Shown here one piece after another: positions 62,626-64,000 of a stretch of DNA of 64,000 nt. The first letter of the stretch is position 1. The number at the start of each line of letters is the position of its first letter. The stretch covers positions 2,547,547 through 2,611,546 of the forward strand of contig OZ025210.1 in the NCBI GenBank assembly GCA_964019055.1. The letters are read 5' to 3'. A program made the translations under genes and the position numbers. Origin of the DNA: Anthopleura xanthogrammica (lineage: Eukaryota; Cnidaria; Anthozoa; Actiniaria; Actiniidae). The notes beneath the pieces are model-generated. The model was not told the DNA's origin and ran no database searches. It saw nothing but the letters and a program-made list of their open reading frames with translations.

Positions 62626-64000
62626 ATGGCGGAAGGTGGAGGTATTGAAGACGATGGATGGTAAAAATGAAAGATTTCTCCTTTTATTCTCTTAAATTTA
62701 AACTTTTCAATCCTGTAGTTGTCATTTAGAATCACATAGCTAACATTTGGTCTCTTATTTTGTTTAAAATAGGCACACAGACTTAATTCTAGCGCTATCC
62801 AAACAAAAGGACCCAGAGCGACTTCGTGAACTTTGCCGCGGACGTAAAATACCTGTCGAAAATAGAGCTGATATTTGGAAGGTAATTTTAGGATAATTAA
62901 ATCCTCTTGAAGCTTGTTTCGTTATTTATCATATAAACCTTTTGTTCTCGTTTTTGCCAGGTTTGTCTTAACGTTGTAGGAAAACCAGATGCTTTATCAA
63001 CATGGGACGGAATGTTGGACTTGAACGAGCAGGATATGATCAGAGATGATTGTAGAAGACAAGCCGGTGCGTTCTGGTGGAAATTATTGATTATTACACC
63101 CTGTTATCACCATATTATCAAAAAATGTCTTAGCTCTTAGGGTAATAGGGACCCCATGCAACTTCATAACTTCCTGAAAATTTATACAAACTTATAAGTT
63201 CAGGAAATGTAAGTCTTAATCTTATATTGAATTGAACATTTTTGTGTAGTCAACATTTAATATCAATATAAAATATGTATTCAATACCAATATACTGTTA
63301 TTTGTTACATAAAGAAATGATTTTTGTAATTTATACGCTTCAAAGATTTTACAAAAAGGACGGATCCATTGGAATCAATCAGATTTCCCTCACGTTTTAG
63401 TTCATGAATAATTGATGTAATTTCTCTTTTGGATAATGGAAGAGCAATTTCTTATGATTTTTACGCTGTTATATTCTATAGAAAAACTTGTTAAATGTCA
63501 TGGTTTTTAGTTTTAAACTAAACGTTTTACAACTTTGTCTTAGACAAAAGGTTATTTTATGTCAAAATGCATAACCACAAAAAAAATTACTCATACCCCC
63601 AGGGGTACTGTGAGCACTTGATCACTAAGGGACTGGTCATTATTTAGAGGGTGGGGGGCTGGTGCAAATAGGGGTGGGTCACAGATTCTTATGTAGGGAG
63701 AAAAGGGCAACTAAATGTGGGTGTGTGTTTTTCAGCTTGTATCCAGTTGTGTGGGGGGAAGGGGGGAGGGGTAGGTAGAAAAAAAAAACAGCATTACAAA
63801 AAGAGGGGTGAGGAAAAAGGAAACATGGCATACCTAGATTTCCACCACCCCACTCCCCCTCTATATAATAACTGGTCCCTAAGATAACTAGAAAATCACA
63901 TAATTTTAATCTTCTAATTTCTTATATTTTATATCTCTCATAGGAAAGCTTCATTTGTCTGATGATGACATTGAGGAAGTTGCTCGGGATATGGAATGCA
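62626..64000 (+). CDS. TBC1D23: TBC1 domain family member 23, N-terminal part (runs off the window)
   Basis: Four exons visible: 62626-62660, 62773-62881, 62961-63066, 63944-64000 and beyond. The start MAEGGG matches the family's MAEGED. Then come LRELCRGRKIPVENRADIWK (family: RP.P..LRAKVWK) and VCLNVVGKPDALSTWDGMLDLNEQD (family: [23 protein letters not shown]), which begins the TBC domain; the last visible exon is KLHLSDDDIEEVARDME. TBC1D23 is a catalytically inactive TBC protein on endosome-derived vesicles that bridges them to golgin-245/golgin-97 at the trans-Golgi and binds the WASH complex subunit FAM21. The catalytic-finger region is outside the window, so its state cannot be judged here. 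Confidence 0.92.
63625..63883. mobile_element. TIR element in TBC1D23 intron 3
   Basis: Left end ctaagggactggtcattatt, tagagggtgggg. Right end ccccactccccctctatata, ataactggtccctaag. The interior is G-rich with an A run. Confidence 0.72.

Overview
This is animal nuclear DNA. It is AT-rich, and its intron-rich protein genes have GT-AG introns, many of them in phase 1. Most of the space between exons is filled with short palindromic or terminal-inverted-repeat (TIR) elements, tRNA-derived SINEs and microsatellites. The gene content is ciliary CFAP300, Integrator INTS4, RNase H2 subunit B, TBC1D23, a rhodopsin-like GPCR and proteins built from MANSC, F5/8C, LamG and CUB modules. Together with the compact gene spacing, this suggests an invertebrate, most likely an anthozoan cnidarian (sea anemone or coral). 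The species assignment is inference.

Layout. 1-3840: intergenic, with a GAT-rich repeat. 3841-8299 (+): CFAP300 in 10 exons. 8852-16345 (+): INTS4 in 11 exons, followed by a partial tandem copy of its last coding segment. 17453-19621 (+): a small single-pass membrane protein with one MANSC domain. 23501-47382 (+): a giant modular membrane protein, 25 exons and about 3,694 aa, with ten MANSC domains plus F5/8C, LamG, CUB and two GCW-type modules. 49550-53377 (-): RNASEH2B in 10 exons. 55506-56468 (+): an intronless class A GPCR. 60980-62359 (-): an unidentified 168-aa charged coiled-coil protein in 6 exons. 62626-64000 (+): TBC1D23, running off the window. I rebuilt all exon chains by hand. 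Each complete CDS sums to a multiple of three and keeps its phase at every junction.

Functional picture. CFAP300 (axonemal dynein assembly), INTS4 (RNA 3'-end processing), RNASEH2B (removal of ribonucleotides from DNA) and TBC1D23 (endosome-to-Golgi tethering) are housekeeping or ciliary genes without an evident shared pathway. The accessory part is the 17.4-47.4 kb MANSC locus. There, a small SP-MANSC-TM gene and a giant SP-modular ectodomain-TM gene share a membrane-exon architecture and look like local paralogs.

The most interesting material is this MANSC locus: ten MANSC copies, a very long disordered region with repeated RYKR (furin-type) sites, a 14-unit coding tandem repeat, and a near-universal N-glycosylation sequon at one fixed position of the domain. 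The repeat landscape also yields several self-consistent TIR/palindrome families with multiple copies inside this one window.
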